Part shown: positions 1 to 6,984 of the stretch, piece after piece | Layout of the letters: each line of letters starts with the position of its first letter | How positions within the stretch are numbered: position 1 is the first letter of the stretch | From: Flavobacterium sp. MFBS3-15 | Lineage (GTDB): Bacteria > Bacteroidota > Bacteroidia > Flavobacteriales > Flavobacteriaceae | Direction of reading: 5' to 3' | Assembly: GCF_026107645.2 (NCBI RefSeq) | Contig: NZ_JAPCHV010000014.1 | Location: forward strand, 62,001-126,000 | Length of the DNA stretch: 64,000 nucleotides | Made by a program: the position numbers and the translations under genes | The notes under the pieces: model-generated | Seen by the model: only the letters and a program-made list of their open reading frames with translations | Told to the model about the DNA's origin: nothing | The model's database searches: none

Positions 1-84
1 TAACGAATGGCCGTGCTCATCGTTATCGACCTGATTGAGTATGTCTTCAACTTTTTTCTTACGAAATAATGCGTTTAATCCCAT
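1..84 (-). CDS. Amino acid permease (APC family), N-terminal fragment
   Basis: Only the first 28 codons are present; the gene runs off the left edge of the window. The visible start reads MGLNALFRKKKVEDILNQ and continues into an Asp/Glu/His-rich stretch with no stop. A short basic start followed by a segment like this is how many Bacteroidota APC-superfamily amino acid permeases begin, before the first membrane helix. That match is from memory of the family, and the transmembrane part is not visible, so the call is tentative. The gene is divergent from the peroxiredoxin gene at 302, with about 215 bases of AT-rich spacer between them. Confidence 0.45.
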   Translation of the reverse strand, partial: MGLNALFRKKKVEDILNQVDNDEHGHSL

Positions 85-259
85 TTGCCAATTGTCAGTT
101 TTATTGAAAAAAAACAAATATAAGGGTAAATTGAAAAAAATGCCCCCCAATAATTTTGATATAGATATTTTTTTTGCTAACTACAATTTACATAAGCGTT
201 CTCTATCCTTCCATAAGTAATAACAATGGACATAAACCTTCGAAAACGCTTGTAAACGC

Positions 260-267
260 TAAATTTG
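260..267 (+). promoter_or_regulatory. Predicted -7 box upstream of the peroxiredoxin gene
   Basis: TAAATTTG matches the Bacteroidota -7 consensus TAnnTTTG and lies 34 bases before the peroxiredoxin start. A good TTG at the expected -33 distance was not found, so only the -7 element is claimed. Confidence 0.5.
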
Positions 268-301
268 CAATAGAAAATTAATAATCATTAAATAATACAC
301 T

Positions 302-940
302 ATGTCATTAGTAGGTAAAAAATTTCCAAACATTACTGTAGATGCAATTTCTGAAATGGGTGACAACCTGAGGATCAATGTCCTTGAGGAAGCGGTGAAC
401 AACAACAAAAAAGTGCTTTTGTTCTGGTACCCTAAAGATTTCACATTCGTTTGCCCTACCGAGCTTCACGCTTTCCAGGCTGCCCTTGGCGAATTTGAAA
501 AAAGGAATACTGTAGTTATAGGCGCTTCATGCGATACTAACGAAGTACACTTTGCATGGCTTAATACTCCGAAAGACAATGGCGGTATCGAAGGTGTAAC
601 ATACCCGATCATTGCCGATACCAACAGGAACCTTGCCAATATACTTGGAATCCTTGACATTGAGTCTACTGAATACAATGAGGAAACCGACACTCTGTTG
701 GTTACAGGTTCTAACGTTACTTACAGGGCTACTTACCTGGTTGACGAAACAGGAAAAATTTTCCATGAGAGCGTAAACGACATGCCACTTGGCCGTAACG
801 TTGCCGAGTACCTGAGGCTGATTGACGCTTACACGCACGTACAGACTAAAGGCGAGGTTTGCCCGGCGAACTGGGAAGAAGGAAAAGAGGCAATGACTGC
901 CGACCGTAACGGTGTGGCTTCATACCTTGCTTCAAACTAA
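302..940 (+). CDS. Peroxiredoxin, AhpC/Prx1 type (typical 2-Cys)
   Basis: A 212-residue thiol peroxidase expected to reduce H2O2 and organic hydroperoxides in the cytoplasm. The peroxidatic cysteine is C51 in the motif DFTFVCPTE and the resolving cysteine is C187 in GEVCPANWEEG, which is the typical 2-Cys (AhpC/Prx1) pattern. The length fits the family. A thioredoxin gene starts 25 bases downstream on the same strand and no AhpF-like reductase is nearby, so thioredoxin is the likely electron donor (inference). The start is supported by a -7 box 34 bases upstream and by an A/T-rich leader. Confidence 0.95.
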   Translation: MSLVGKKFPNITVDAISEMGDNLRINVLEEAVNNNKKVLLFWYPKDFTFVCPTELHAFQAALGEFEKRNTVVIGASCDTNEVHFAWLNTPKDNGGIEGVTYPIIADTNRNLANILGILDIESTEYNEETDTLLVTGSNVTYRATYLVDETGKIFHESVNDMPLGRNVAEYLRLIDAYTHVQTKGEVCPANWEEGKEAMTADRNGVASYLASN

Positions 941-965
941 TTAATAACTAAAAATTCACCGTACC

Positions 966-1280
966 ATGATACAGGAACTTGAAAAAGATAATTTAGCAGA
1001 AATCGTTGCCGGTGAACCATTGGTAGTAGTTCAGTATTCAGCCGGATGGTGTGGCAACTGCAGGATCATGAAGCCTAAGTTCAAAAAGATGGCTACTGAG
1101 AATACCAATGTAAAGTTCATCCTTGCCGATGCTGAAAACTTCCCGGAGTCAAGGAAACTTGCCAAAGTGGATAACCTGCCGACATTTGCAGCCTTTAGGG
1201 GCGGGCAGCTGGTAAACCAGGTACAGACGAATAAAATAGAAATCTTAACCGACCTTATCAATGAAGTTACCAGTAATTAA
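966..1280 (+). CDS. Thioredoxin family protein
   Basis: A 104-residue single-domain thioredoxin with the active site WCGNC (C29, C32), followed by a basic Met-Lys-Pro-Lys stretch and the usual cis-proline in NLPTF. The residues between the cysteines, Gly-Asn, differ from the canonical Gly-Pro, which usually shifts redox potential. There is no signal peptide, so it should be cytoplasmic. It lies between a 2-Cys peroxiredoxin and a DUF6952 gene, and its last 20 bases overlap the latter, so the three are probably cotranscribed and translationally coupled. The likely role is dedicated reductant of the upstream peroxiredoxin (inference). Confidence 0.92.
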   Translation: MIQELEKDNLAEIVAGEPLVVVQYSAGWCGNCRIMKPKFKKMATENTNVKFILADAENFPESRKLAKVDNLPTFAAFRGGQLVNQVQTNKIEILTDLINEVTSN

Positions 1281-1521
1281 GCACCTTACGCAGTTCATTG
1301 AAGATAACGACCAGGACTATATCATCGAAACGCTTGAAGTACTTGAAGCGCTGACAGAAGTGCCTTCGCTCAAGGATGAAGAGCTGGATGTGGTTGGGGA
1401 GCTTATCTCAAACATGTATGGCGCACTCGAGGTAAACAAAATGATAAAAGAAGGGATGACCAAAAAGGAAGCGCTCAACGCATTTATGATGCGCGTACTT
1501 GGTGCCATAGATAAAGAATAG
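1261..1521 (+). CDS. DUF6952 family small acidic protein
   Basis: An 86-residue, mostly helical, acidic protein (MKLPVIKHLTQFIEDNDQ at the start) without cysteines, membrane segments or signal peptide. It resembles the small Bacteroidota family DUF6952, found beside peroxiredoxin/thioredoxin genes; the family name is from memory. Its start lies inside the thioredoxin gene in another frame (20-base overlap), implying translational coupling. A rho-independent terminator follows within 30 bases, so it closes the operon. The function is unknown; the context suggests an accessory role in peroxide metabolism. Confidence 0.8.
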   Translation: MKLPVIKHLTQFIEDNDQDYIIETLEVLEALTEVPSLKDEELDVVGELISNMYGALEVNKMIKEGMTKKEALNAFMMRVLGAIDKE

Positions 1522-1545
1522 CTTTTTCATAATCAGGTTTAAATT

Positions 1546-1578
1546 GAAAAACGCTCCCATTGAGGGGGCGTTTTTTTT
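1546..1578 (+). terminator. Rho-independent terminator of the peroxiredoxin operon
   Basis: Stem AAAAACGCTCCC / GGGGGCGTTTTT with loop ATTGA and one T:G pair, followed by a run of eight T. Confidence 0.85.
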
Positions 1579-1621
1579 GTTTTATAGCCATTTAAGGCCA
1601 AAAAATACCCAAAAATGGGGA

Positions 1622-1650
1622 TTGATTGCAATTAATCCAGTGTATATTTT
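1622..1650 (+). promoter_or_regulatory. Predicted promoter of the lipoprotein gene
   Basis: TTG at 1622-1624 and TATATTTT at 1643-1650 (consensus TAnnTTTG, last base deviating) are separated by 18 bases, within the Bacteroidota range, and lie just before the ATG at 1672. Confidence 0.4.
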
Positions 1651-1671
1651 TACAGCCAAAAATCCCTAATT

Positions 1672-3339
1672 ATGAAAAAAAGACTACTATTGATCATGGC
1701 ATTTGTTGCTGTAATGATTTCGTGCTCAAAAGATGATGGCGATGGCAACAATGGAGAAAACCCTATCGGTGGTGAAATATTCACGGCGCAGGTGGTAAAA
1801 ATCCAGATTCCTGAAGGAACGGAGCTTACCCAGACAATGTATGACGGTGAGATTGGCGGCATCCCTGTAAAGCTTGTAAAAGCTCCGGGGAATATGCTGG
1901 CATTTTATCTTCCGACGAATATGCCCACAGGCAATGCCGCATTAGTTATCCCGGCATTGTCTAATATGACGATTGATTATAACATTCAGCAATCCGTACT
2001 AAATGCATCTGCAAATGAGATAATTAGCGGATATATCAACAGCCTCGATCTATATGCCCAAAATTTTGGTGATTCTCCGCAGGCACAGTCGTTAAGGCAC
2101 AACATTGAAAACCTTGAGACAATCTACAACGCTCTAAGCGATGAAGAAAAAAATGAGATGGCACTCACTTACCAGGTTAATAAAATGGCCTTTGACGGCG
2201 TATTGGCAATAAGCATGGAACGTACCAGCGACCATGAGGCGTCGCGGGCAGTTTTGAAGGTTGGCCTGGCTGCAGCAGCAATTGTTGAGGGCGTGGCATT
2301 GGTTGCAGCAACAGTAGCAAGTGCAACAACCGTTGCAGCCCTTGCACCCGCAGCCCTCGGAGCAGTTACTGTTTACGCAGGGCTTGTGCTGATCAATAAC
2401 ACTGTTAGCGATATTTTCGAGGTAAATGTAATCAAAGAGAACCTAAATCTTGGCGGCTTGTGGGGTGTTACTGACAGGACCGAGATGCCAAGGTTCATTC
2501 ACAATGTTTCGCAGAATATCACCCTGCAGGCAAACCAAAGGGAATTAGCCCAAAGCGATTCATCCCGAACTGACGAGTATACTTCAGAATTCTTTGAAAA
2601 TTTTAGCCATTTTAATAACTATGTAGGGATAACTAACAATAGCATCGGTATTATAAACAATGAACTGGAATCAGCCGATCTCCATGCTTTTTCTGCTGCT
2701 ACATTATCTGCCGACACGACTTTTAGCATGGCAAATATAGATGAAGAAGCTTTTGGAGACATCACATTTTCATTATCGCACCCAAATCTTGTACTTGAGG
2801 AAGCATCGCTCCTTGCGGACGGCCAGTTGAAAGTAAAGATAAAAGTAATTGGTATACCTCCTTCGCGCGAAATAGAAACAAACCTTAATTATACATTTGA
2901 CAATGGGTTCAGTTCATTTACAGGTAGATTTCCCATAATCGTTGAAATACCTTTAGAGGGGTCATGGAATGCAATTAACATTGGTGGCGTTGCCATAGGG
3001 GAATGGATAAATGTTTACTCCCCCTCATGCCCTAATGTTGTAATCCTACAGGATAAATGGCTGAACAGGACATTGCAATTTACCGAAAACACCTTTAATT
3101 TTTCAGGAAATGTGGTGACTAAAAATTTAAATGTAGTTGTTCAGAGTGATTGTACAATATCAATGGATTCTGAAGATACCGAACAACAGGATTTTGATGA
3201 AGAGGGAGGGACATATACTGTCGAAGGAAATATACTGACGCTTTTCAGCCCGGAGGATGGCGACCAGGTATCCGTACCGGTACAATTTATCACCGCAGAT
3301 AAAATCCAAATTGCGGATGAAATCTATGAAAGACAATAA
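1672..3339 (+). CDS. Surface lipoprotein with internal hydrophobic region and lipocalin-like C-terminus
   Basis: A 555-residue protein with a lipoprotein signal peptide: hydrophobic residues 5-16, then the lipobox with C18, followed by SKDDGDG, an acidic stretch like the lipoprotein export signals that send Bacteroidota lipoproteins to the cell surface. Residues about 194-245 are very rich in Ala and Val and long enough for two membrane-spanning helices, unusual in the middle of a lipoprotein. The last ~110 residues carry a GTYTVEGNILTL-type strand pattern seen in lipocalin-like domains of Bacteroidota. The gene is single, flanked by terminators on both sides. I do not recognise a function; the hydrophobic hairpin could insert into a membrane (speculative). 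Confidence 0.75.
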   Translation: MKKRLLLIMAFVAVMISCSKDDGDGNNGENPIGGEIFTAQVVKIQIPEGTELTQTMYDGEIGGIPVKLVKAPGNMLAFYLPTNMPTGNAALVIPALSNMTIDYNIQQSVLNASANEIISGYINSLDLYAQNFGDSPQAQSLRHNIENLETIYNALSDEEKNEMALTYQVNKMAFDGVLAISMERTSDHEASRAVLKVGLAAAAIVEGVALVAATVASATTVAALAPAALGAVTVYAGLVLINNTVSDIFEVNVIKENLNLGGLWGVTDRTEMPRFIHNVSQNITLQANQRELAQSDSSRTDEYTSEFFENFSHFNNYVGITNNSIGIINNELESADLHAFSAATLSADTTFSMANIDEEAFGDITFSLSHPNLVLEEASLLADGQLKVKIKVIGIPPSREIETNLNYTFDNGFSSFTGRFPIIVEIPLEGSWNAINIGGVAIGEWINVYSPSCPNVVILQDKWLNRTLQFTENTFNFSGNVVTKNLNVVVQSDCTISMDSEDTEQQDFDEEGGTYTVEGNILTLFSPEDGDQVSVPVQFITADKIQIADEIYERQ

Positions 3340-3361
3340 GCATTGCAAACCAACCAGTCGC

Positions 3362-3390
3362 AAACGCTCCCCACACCGGGAGCGTTTTTG
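3362..3390 (+). terminator. Rho-independent terminator after the lipoprotein gene
   Basis: A perfect 10-bp stem AAACGCTCCC / GGGAGCGTTT with loop CACACC, then a T run. Confidence 0.9.
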
Positions 3391-3422
3391 TTTTGTATCA
3401 TCGGTCAATTGCATTACTTTAG
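3391..3422 (+). promoter_or_regulatory. Predicted promoter of the esterase / HMA-AraC pair
   Basis: TTTTG at 3391-3395 and TACTTTAG at 3415-3422 (consensus TAnnTTTG with one deviation) are separated by exactly 19 bases, the preferred Bacteroidota -33/-7 spacing. The esterase ATG follows 21 bases later. Confidence 0.55.
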
Positions 3423-3443
3423 TAGCTTCATAATTACACACAA

Positions 3444-4268
3444 ATGAAAAACATATTCTGTTCCATCATAGCGTTGATTGCTTTTACGGCGAGCTGCCTG
3501 GCCCAAAAGGACCTGATTAACCTGGCATACGGCAAGCACCCACAGCAAACGGTCGACCTGTTCCTGCCAAAGCATTATTCCGGAAGTACACCCGTTGTCA
3601 TCATGATACACGGCGGTGCCTGGATGATGGGCGGCAAGGAGTATACCGACAAGCGCGCGAAAGACCTGCGCGACCGTGGGTTTGTTGTAGCTAATATTGA
3701 CTACCGCTATGTGAGCGAAACAGTACACTGCAACGATTTACTGGAAGATGTGGACAATGCTGTAGCGTATGTGCAAAAGGAAGGCAGGAAGCACGGCTAT
3801 AATACGGATCAGGTAAACATGGCCGGGATAAGCGCGGGGGCACATTTGTCGCTACTGTATGGCTATACTACGAAAAGAAAAGTGAATTCCATTACTGCCA
3901 TATGCCCGCCAACAAAACTGGACGATGGGGATATTATCCAACACCTTAAAAATGTAAAACTGGATCACGTCGTTGAGCTTTTGGCGGATGCGAAATTCAA
4001 ACCGGACGGCAGGCAGGACGAAAAATTTACACTGGTTAGTCCGTACTACCGGATCATGAGGATACCAACACTGCTCATTCATGGTGACAATGACCATTTG
4101 GTTCCGTATGAACAGTCTTCTTCACTATACATGTCCCTTCAGGAAAGAAATGTCGAATCGAGATTACTCACCATGAAAGGCAAAGACCACGATGCCGGCC
4201 TGAACGACGCCGACACCGAAAAGGAAGCCTATGACAACATTGTAGACTGGATAAATTTATATAACTAA
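3444..4268 (+). CDS. Secreted alpha/beta-hydrolase (esterase/lipase-like)
   Basis: A 274-residue protein with a signal peptide (MKNIFCSIIALIAFTASCLA, then QKD), so periplasmic or secreted; the Cys near the cleavage site makes a lipoprotein possible but less likely. The oxyanion-hole motif is HGGAW and the triad reads S130 in GISAG, D215 in HGDND and H249 in GKDHD, the hormone-sensitive-lipase/carboxylesterase pattern. The substrate cannot be read from the sequence. The stop codon overlaps the start of the HMA-AraC regulator by one base (TAATG), so the two are cotranscribed and probably coupled. Confidence 0.85.
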   Translation: MKNIFCSIIALIAFTASCLAQKDLINLAYGKHPQQTVDLFLPKHYSGSTPVVIMIHGGAWMMGGKEYTDKRAKDLRDRGFVVANIDYRYVSETVHCNDLLEDVDNAVAYVQKEGRKHGYNTDQVNMAGISAGAHLSLLYGYTTKRKVNSITAICPPTKLDDGDIIQHLKNVKLDHVVELLADAKFKPDGRQDEKFTLVSPYYRIMRIPTLLIHGDNDHLVPYEQSSSLYMSLQERNVESRLLTMKGKDHDAGLNDADTEKEAYDNIVDWINLYN

Positions 4269-4828
4269 TGCATCTGTACATTAAAAATATGGTATGCCCG
4301 CGGTGCATAACGGCCGTGCGCAGCGAACTGGAAAAAGCCGGAATCACAGTACTATCGGTAGAGCTGGGCGAAGCGGAGATCAAAAACGAGCTTACACCGG
4401 AAGAGTTGCGCCATACCGAACAATCGCTGCAGGCATTGGGTTTTGAACTTATCGGCGACCGCAAAAGCCGCATTATTGAGCAGATAAAGACAGAAATAGT
4501 ATACCTCATACACCATTCAGGTGAAATACTCAGCACCAACCTTTCCGTCTGGCTGGCCGATAAGCTGCACTACGAGTACACGTACCTGAGCAACCTGTTC
4601 TCTGAAGTGGAGGGCACTACCATAGAGAAATACTACATTGCCCAGCGCATTGAGAAAGTAAAGGAGCTCCTGGTATATGACGAGCTCTCATTAGCCGAAA
4701 TTGCAGATGTGCTGGGTTACAGCAGCGCCGCATACCTGTCGGGCCAATTCAAAAAAGTTACCGGCCTCACTCCTACTTTCTATAAATCCATAAAGGAAAG
4801 CAAGCGCAGGAAGATTGATGAGCTGTAG
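4268..4828 (+). CDS. AraC-type regulator with N-terminal HMA-like metal-binding domain
   Basis: A 186-residue protein. Residues 1-65 look like a heavy-metal-associated (HMA) ferredoxin-like domain: strand HLYIKNMVCPRC with C10 and C13 in CxxC, then a helix and strands. Residues about 80-180 form a double helix-turn-helix AraC DNA-binding domain, with the second helix-turn-helix in LSLAEIADVLGYSSAAYL and the family's FKKVTGLTPTFY. A plausible reading is a metal-sensing transcription factor. It overlaps the upstream esterase by one base and sits 275 bases before a membrane protein that also starts with an HMA domain. Which metal it binds is not visible. Confidence 0.85.
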   Translation: MHLYIKNMVCPRCITAVRSELEKAGITVLSVELGEAEIKNELTPEELRHTEQSLQALGFELIGDRKSRIIEQIKTEIVYLIHHSGEILSTNLSVWLADKLHYEYTYLSNLFSEVEGTTIEKYYIAQRIEKVKELLVYDELSLAEIADVLGYSSAAYLSGQFKKVTGLTPTFYKSIKESKRRKIDEL

Positions 4829-4847
4829 TAGACACTTTATCTATTTT

Positions 4848-4986
4848 AACCACATAGATACATAGAATCCATAGTTTATAAACTGTTTAGGTAACATATT
4901 CTCACATAGATGAAGCTAAGCTTCAAACTCTGTGATACCAAACTATAACTTTTTCCCCCTTTTTAAACCTATGTGCCTATGTGGTT
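4848..4986. repeat. Intergenic inverted repeat (ACCACATAG type)
   Basis: Outer arms AACCACATAGATACATAG (4848-4865) and CTATGTGCCTATGTGGTT (4969-4986) pair with two mismatches. A second small palindrome, GAAGCT/AAGCTTC, lies between them. The whole could fold into one long stem and fills the gap between the HMA-AraC and HMA-MauE genes. It looks like a dispersed flavobacterial intergenic element rather than an operator. Confidence 0.7.
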
Positions 4987-5103
4987 GAATATTTTATCAG
5001 GTTTAAAGTGTCAGTAAATTTCATAGCTATTTCCAAAAATTGCATAAGCTCCCTGACGCATAAAATCCGAACTTTGCTATATCAATTTTAAATACGGTAA
5101 AAA

Positions 5104-5850
5104 ATGCGACATACTTATACACTTTCCGGAATGACCTGTGACGGCTGTTCTGCCAAAGTGGGCTTCCTGCTCAAAAAAGTACCCGGCGTAACCGATGTGG
5201 CCATCGACCTGGAAAATGGCACCGCCGATGTGACGATGGACAGCCACATCCCTACCCCCGAACTTCAGGAGGCCCTGAAAGAATATCCCAAATACCAACT
5301 GACCGGCCACGAGCACGGGCACAAGGCTGCGGTGGACTTGTTTGGCAACCCGCCCGAAGAGGAAAAAAGCTGGGCCGAAACCTACAAGCCCATACTGCTT
5401 TTGTTTGGGTACATAAGCATCGTTTCGCTTATAGCCGGATTTTCAGGAGAGGGATTCAGCATCATGCTGTTCATGCGGGTATTCATGGCGGGATTCTTCC
5501 TGGCGTTCTCTTTCTTCAAGATGCTCAACCTGAAAGCTTTTACCGAAAGCTACGCGATGTATGACGTAGTAGCCATGAAATTCCCTGCCTGGGGATACAT
5601 CTATGCCTTCATCGAACTCGCGTTGGGTCTTGCCTTCGCCCTCAACTTCGAGCCGGTATTCACCAATGCGTTTACGGTAGTGGTAATGTCGGCAAGCCTC
5701 ATCGGGGTGCTGCAGAGCGTACTCAACAAGAAGAAAATACAGTGCGCCTGCCTGGGTGCGGTATTCAACCTGCCCATGAGTACCGTGACCATTATTGAGG
5801 ATGGACTGATGATTGCGATGAGCATAGGTATGCTGCTGATGTATTTGTAA
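5104..5850 (+). CDS. HMA domain fused to a MauE/DoxX-like membrane protein
   Basis: A 248-residue protein. Residues 1-68 are a clear HMA metal-binding domain with the signature GMTCDGCSAKV. A His-rich linker (GHEHGHK) follows, then about four hydrophobic segments (roughly residues 97-245) of the MauE/DoxX redox-associated membrane family. Between the last two helices is a Cys pair, IQCACLG, typical of MauE-like proteins. The His-rich linker and two cysteine pairs suggest metal binding or transfer, or thiol redox work at the inner membrane. The metal is unknown. The upstream HMA-AraC regulator probably controls it, although they are separated by a repeat. Confidence 0.85.
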   Translation: MRHTYTLSGMTCDGCSAKVGFLLKKVPGVTDVAIDLENGTADVTMDSHIPTPELQEALKEYPKYQLTGHEHGHKAAVDLFGNPPEEEKSWAETYKPILLLFGYISIVSLIAGFSGEGFSIMLFMRVFMAGFFLAFSFFKMLNLKAFTESYAMYDVVAMKFPAWGYIYAFIELALGLAFALNFEPVFTNAFTVVVMSASLIGVLQSVLNKKKIQCACLGAVFNLPMSTVTIIEDGLMIAMSIGMLLMYL

Positions 5851-5858
5851 GTTTTTTA

Positions 5859-5957
5859 GCCACGAATTACACAAATTTCTCTAATTCTTCTGAAAAACAT
5901 ATTCAGAAGTTAAATTCATTCTTCCTGAAAATTTGTGTAATTCGTGTAATTCGTGGC
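5859..5957. repeat. Intergenic inverted repeat (GCCACGAATT type)
   Basis: GCCACGAATTACACAAATTT (from 5859) pairs with AAATTTGTGTAATTCGTG...GTGGC (5929-5957); the right arm carries a tandem TAATTCGTG. An inner hairpin CTTCTGAA/TTCAGAAG lies between. Similar half-copies occur elsewhere in the window (GTAGCCACGAATTC near 38710). Confidence 0.7.
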
Positions 5958-5968
5958 AAAAAAAAATC

Positions 5969-5995
5969 TTGTACTCCAATTAATTCCTACTTTTG
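5969..5995 (+). promoter_or_regulatory. Predicted promoter of tpx
   Basis: TTG at 5969-5971 and TACTTTTG at 5988-5995, a full match to TAnnTTTG, with 16 bases between. It decides the tpx start: an in-frame upstream ATG at 5953 would lie before this promoter. Confidence 0.6.
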
Positions 5996-6018
5996 TGTTC
6001 ATTAAAAAAATAAACACA

Positions 6019-6516
6019 ATGGCTACCATCACACTTGGGGGCAATCCCATAGAAACTATTGGCGAACTGCCGGCAACCGGAACAAAGGCTCCTGAATTCA
6101 ACCTTGTAAAAGGCGACCTTTCCAAAGCATCTTTGGCAGATTTTAAAGGAAGCAAGCTGGTACTGAACATCTTCCCGAGCATTGATACAGGAACATGTGC
6201 CACATCGGTTCGCAAGTTCAATGAGCAGGCAGCGAACCTTGAAAACACTAAGGTGCTTTGCATAGCACGCGACACTCCATTTGCGATGAACCGTTTTTGC
6301 GGTGCGGAAGGGCTTGAGAATGTAGTTACGCTTTCTGACTTCAATACAGGCGCTTTCGGTAAGGATTACGGACTGACCATTACTACCGGCCCGCTTGAAG
6401 GATTCCACTCGCGCGCAATAGTTGTTATTGATGAAGAAGGAACGGTAGTGTATACCGAGCAGGTTCCCGAAATCAGGGATGAGCCAAACTATAAGGCTGC
6501 GTTGAAAAGCCTGTAA
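6019..6516 (+). CDS. tpx: Thiol peroxidase (atypical 2-Cys peroxiredoxin, Tpx)
   Basis: A 165-residue cytoplasmic peroxidase, the usual Tpx length. The peroxidatic cysteine is C60 in DTGTCATS and the resolving cysteine is C94 in NRFCGAEG, matching the C60/C94 spacing of Tpx proteins. The N-terminus (MATITLGGNPI) aligns with the family start. A promoter box lies between an earlier in-frame ATG and this one, which fixes the start at 6019. It reduces alkyl hydroperoxides using thioredoxin. With the peroxiredoxin at 302 this is the second peroxidase in the window. The dgkA-like gene follows on the same strand 56 bases later. Confidence 0.95.
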   Translation: MATITLGGNPIETIGELPATGTKAPEFNLVKGDLSKASLADFKGSKLVLNIFPSIDTGTCATSVRKFNEQAANLENTKVLCIARDTPFAMNRFCGAEGLENVVTLSDFNTGAFGKDYGLTITTGPLEGFHSRAIVVIDEEGTVVYTEQVPEIRDEPNYKAALKSL

Positions 6517-6572
6517 TTGAATTAATCGGACAAAATAACCCCGGGACAGATATCCCATTCGTGATTGACTAC

Positions 6573-6947
6573 ATGAAAGACAACAGGTTCGTAAAAGGAA
6601 GGCTTAAAAGTGTTGGTTATTCGGTAAAAGGCGCCTACAGGCTCGTAACGAGCGAGCATAGCATCATGGTGCAGTTTTTTATAGGTGTGGCCATAACCAT
6701 TGCCGGCTTTTACTTTGAAATATCTGCAACAGAATGGATGCTGCAGATATTTGCCATAGGGCTGGTGCTGGCCATTGAGGGCGCCAATACCGCTGTAGAA
6801 AAAATATGCGATTTCATCCACCCCGATTACCACGAAAGGATCGGGTTCATAAAAGACATTGCTTCGGGCGCCGTATGTTTTGCGGCGCTGGCAGCAATGG
6901 CAGTAGGCATTATAATTTATTACCCTAAAGTAGCTTTGCTTTTTTAA
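6573..6947 (+). CDS. dgkA: Diacylglycerol kinase family membrane protein
   Basis: A 124-residue protein with three hydrophobic segments and the DgkA/undecaprenol kinase core: Glu in the motif AIEGANTAVEKICDF, followed by the conserved HPDYHERIGFIKDIASGAV. It phosphorylates diacylglycerol or undecaprenol at the inner membrane, recycling lipid intermediates of envelope synthesis. The start is uncertain: GTG at 6561 would add four residues, but ATG at 6573 has the better A-rich leader. It lies between tpx and ftsK, all on the plus strand. Confidence 0.88.
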   Translation: MKDNRFVKGRLKSVGYSVKGAYRLVTSEHSIMVQFFIGVAITIAGFYFEISATEWMLQIFAIGLVLAIEGANTAVEKICDFIHPDYHERIGFIKDIASGAVCFAALAAMAVGIIIYYPKVALLF

Positions 6948-6984
6948 ATTTATTGATATTTTTACAGTCAGGAAAAATACATAA

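Noticed and set aside
5953..6018. Longer N-terminus for tpx
   Set aside because: A full promoter box lies within the extension; family members begin at the ATG at 6019.
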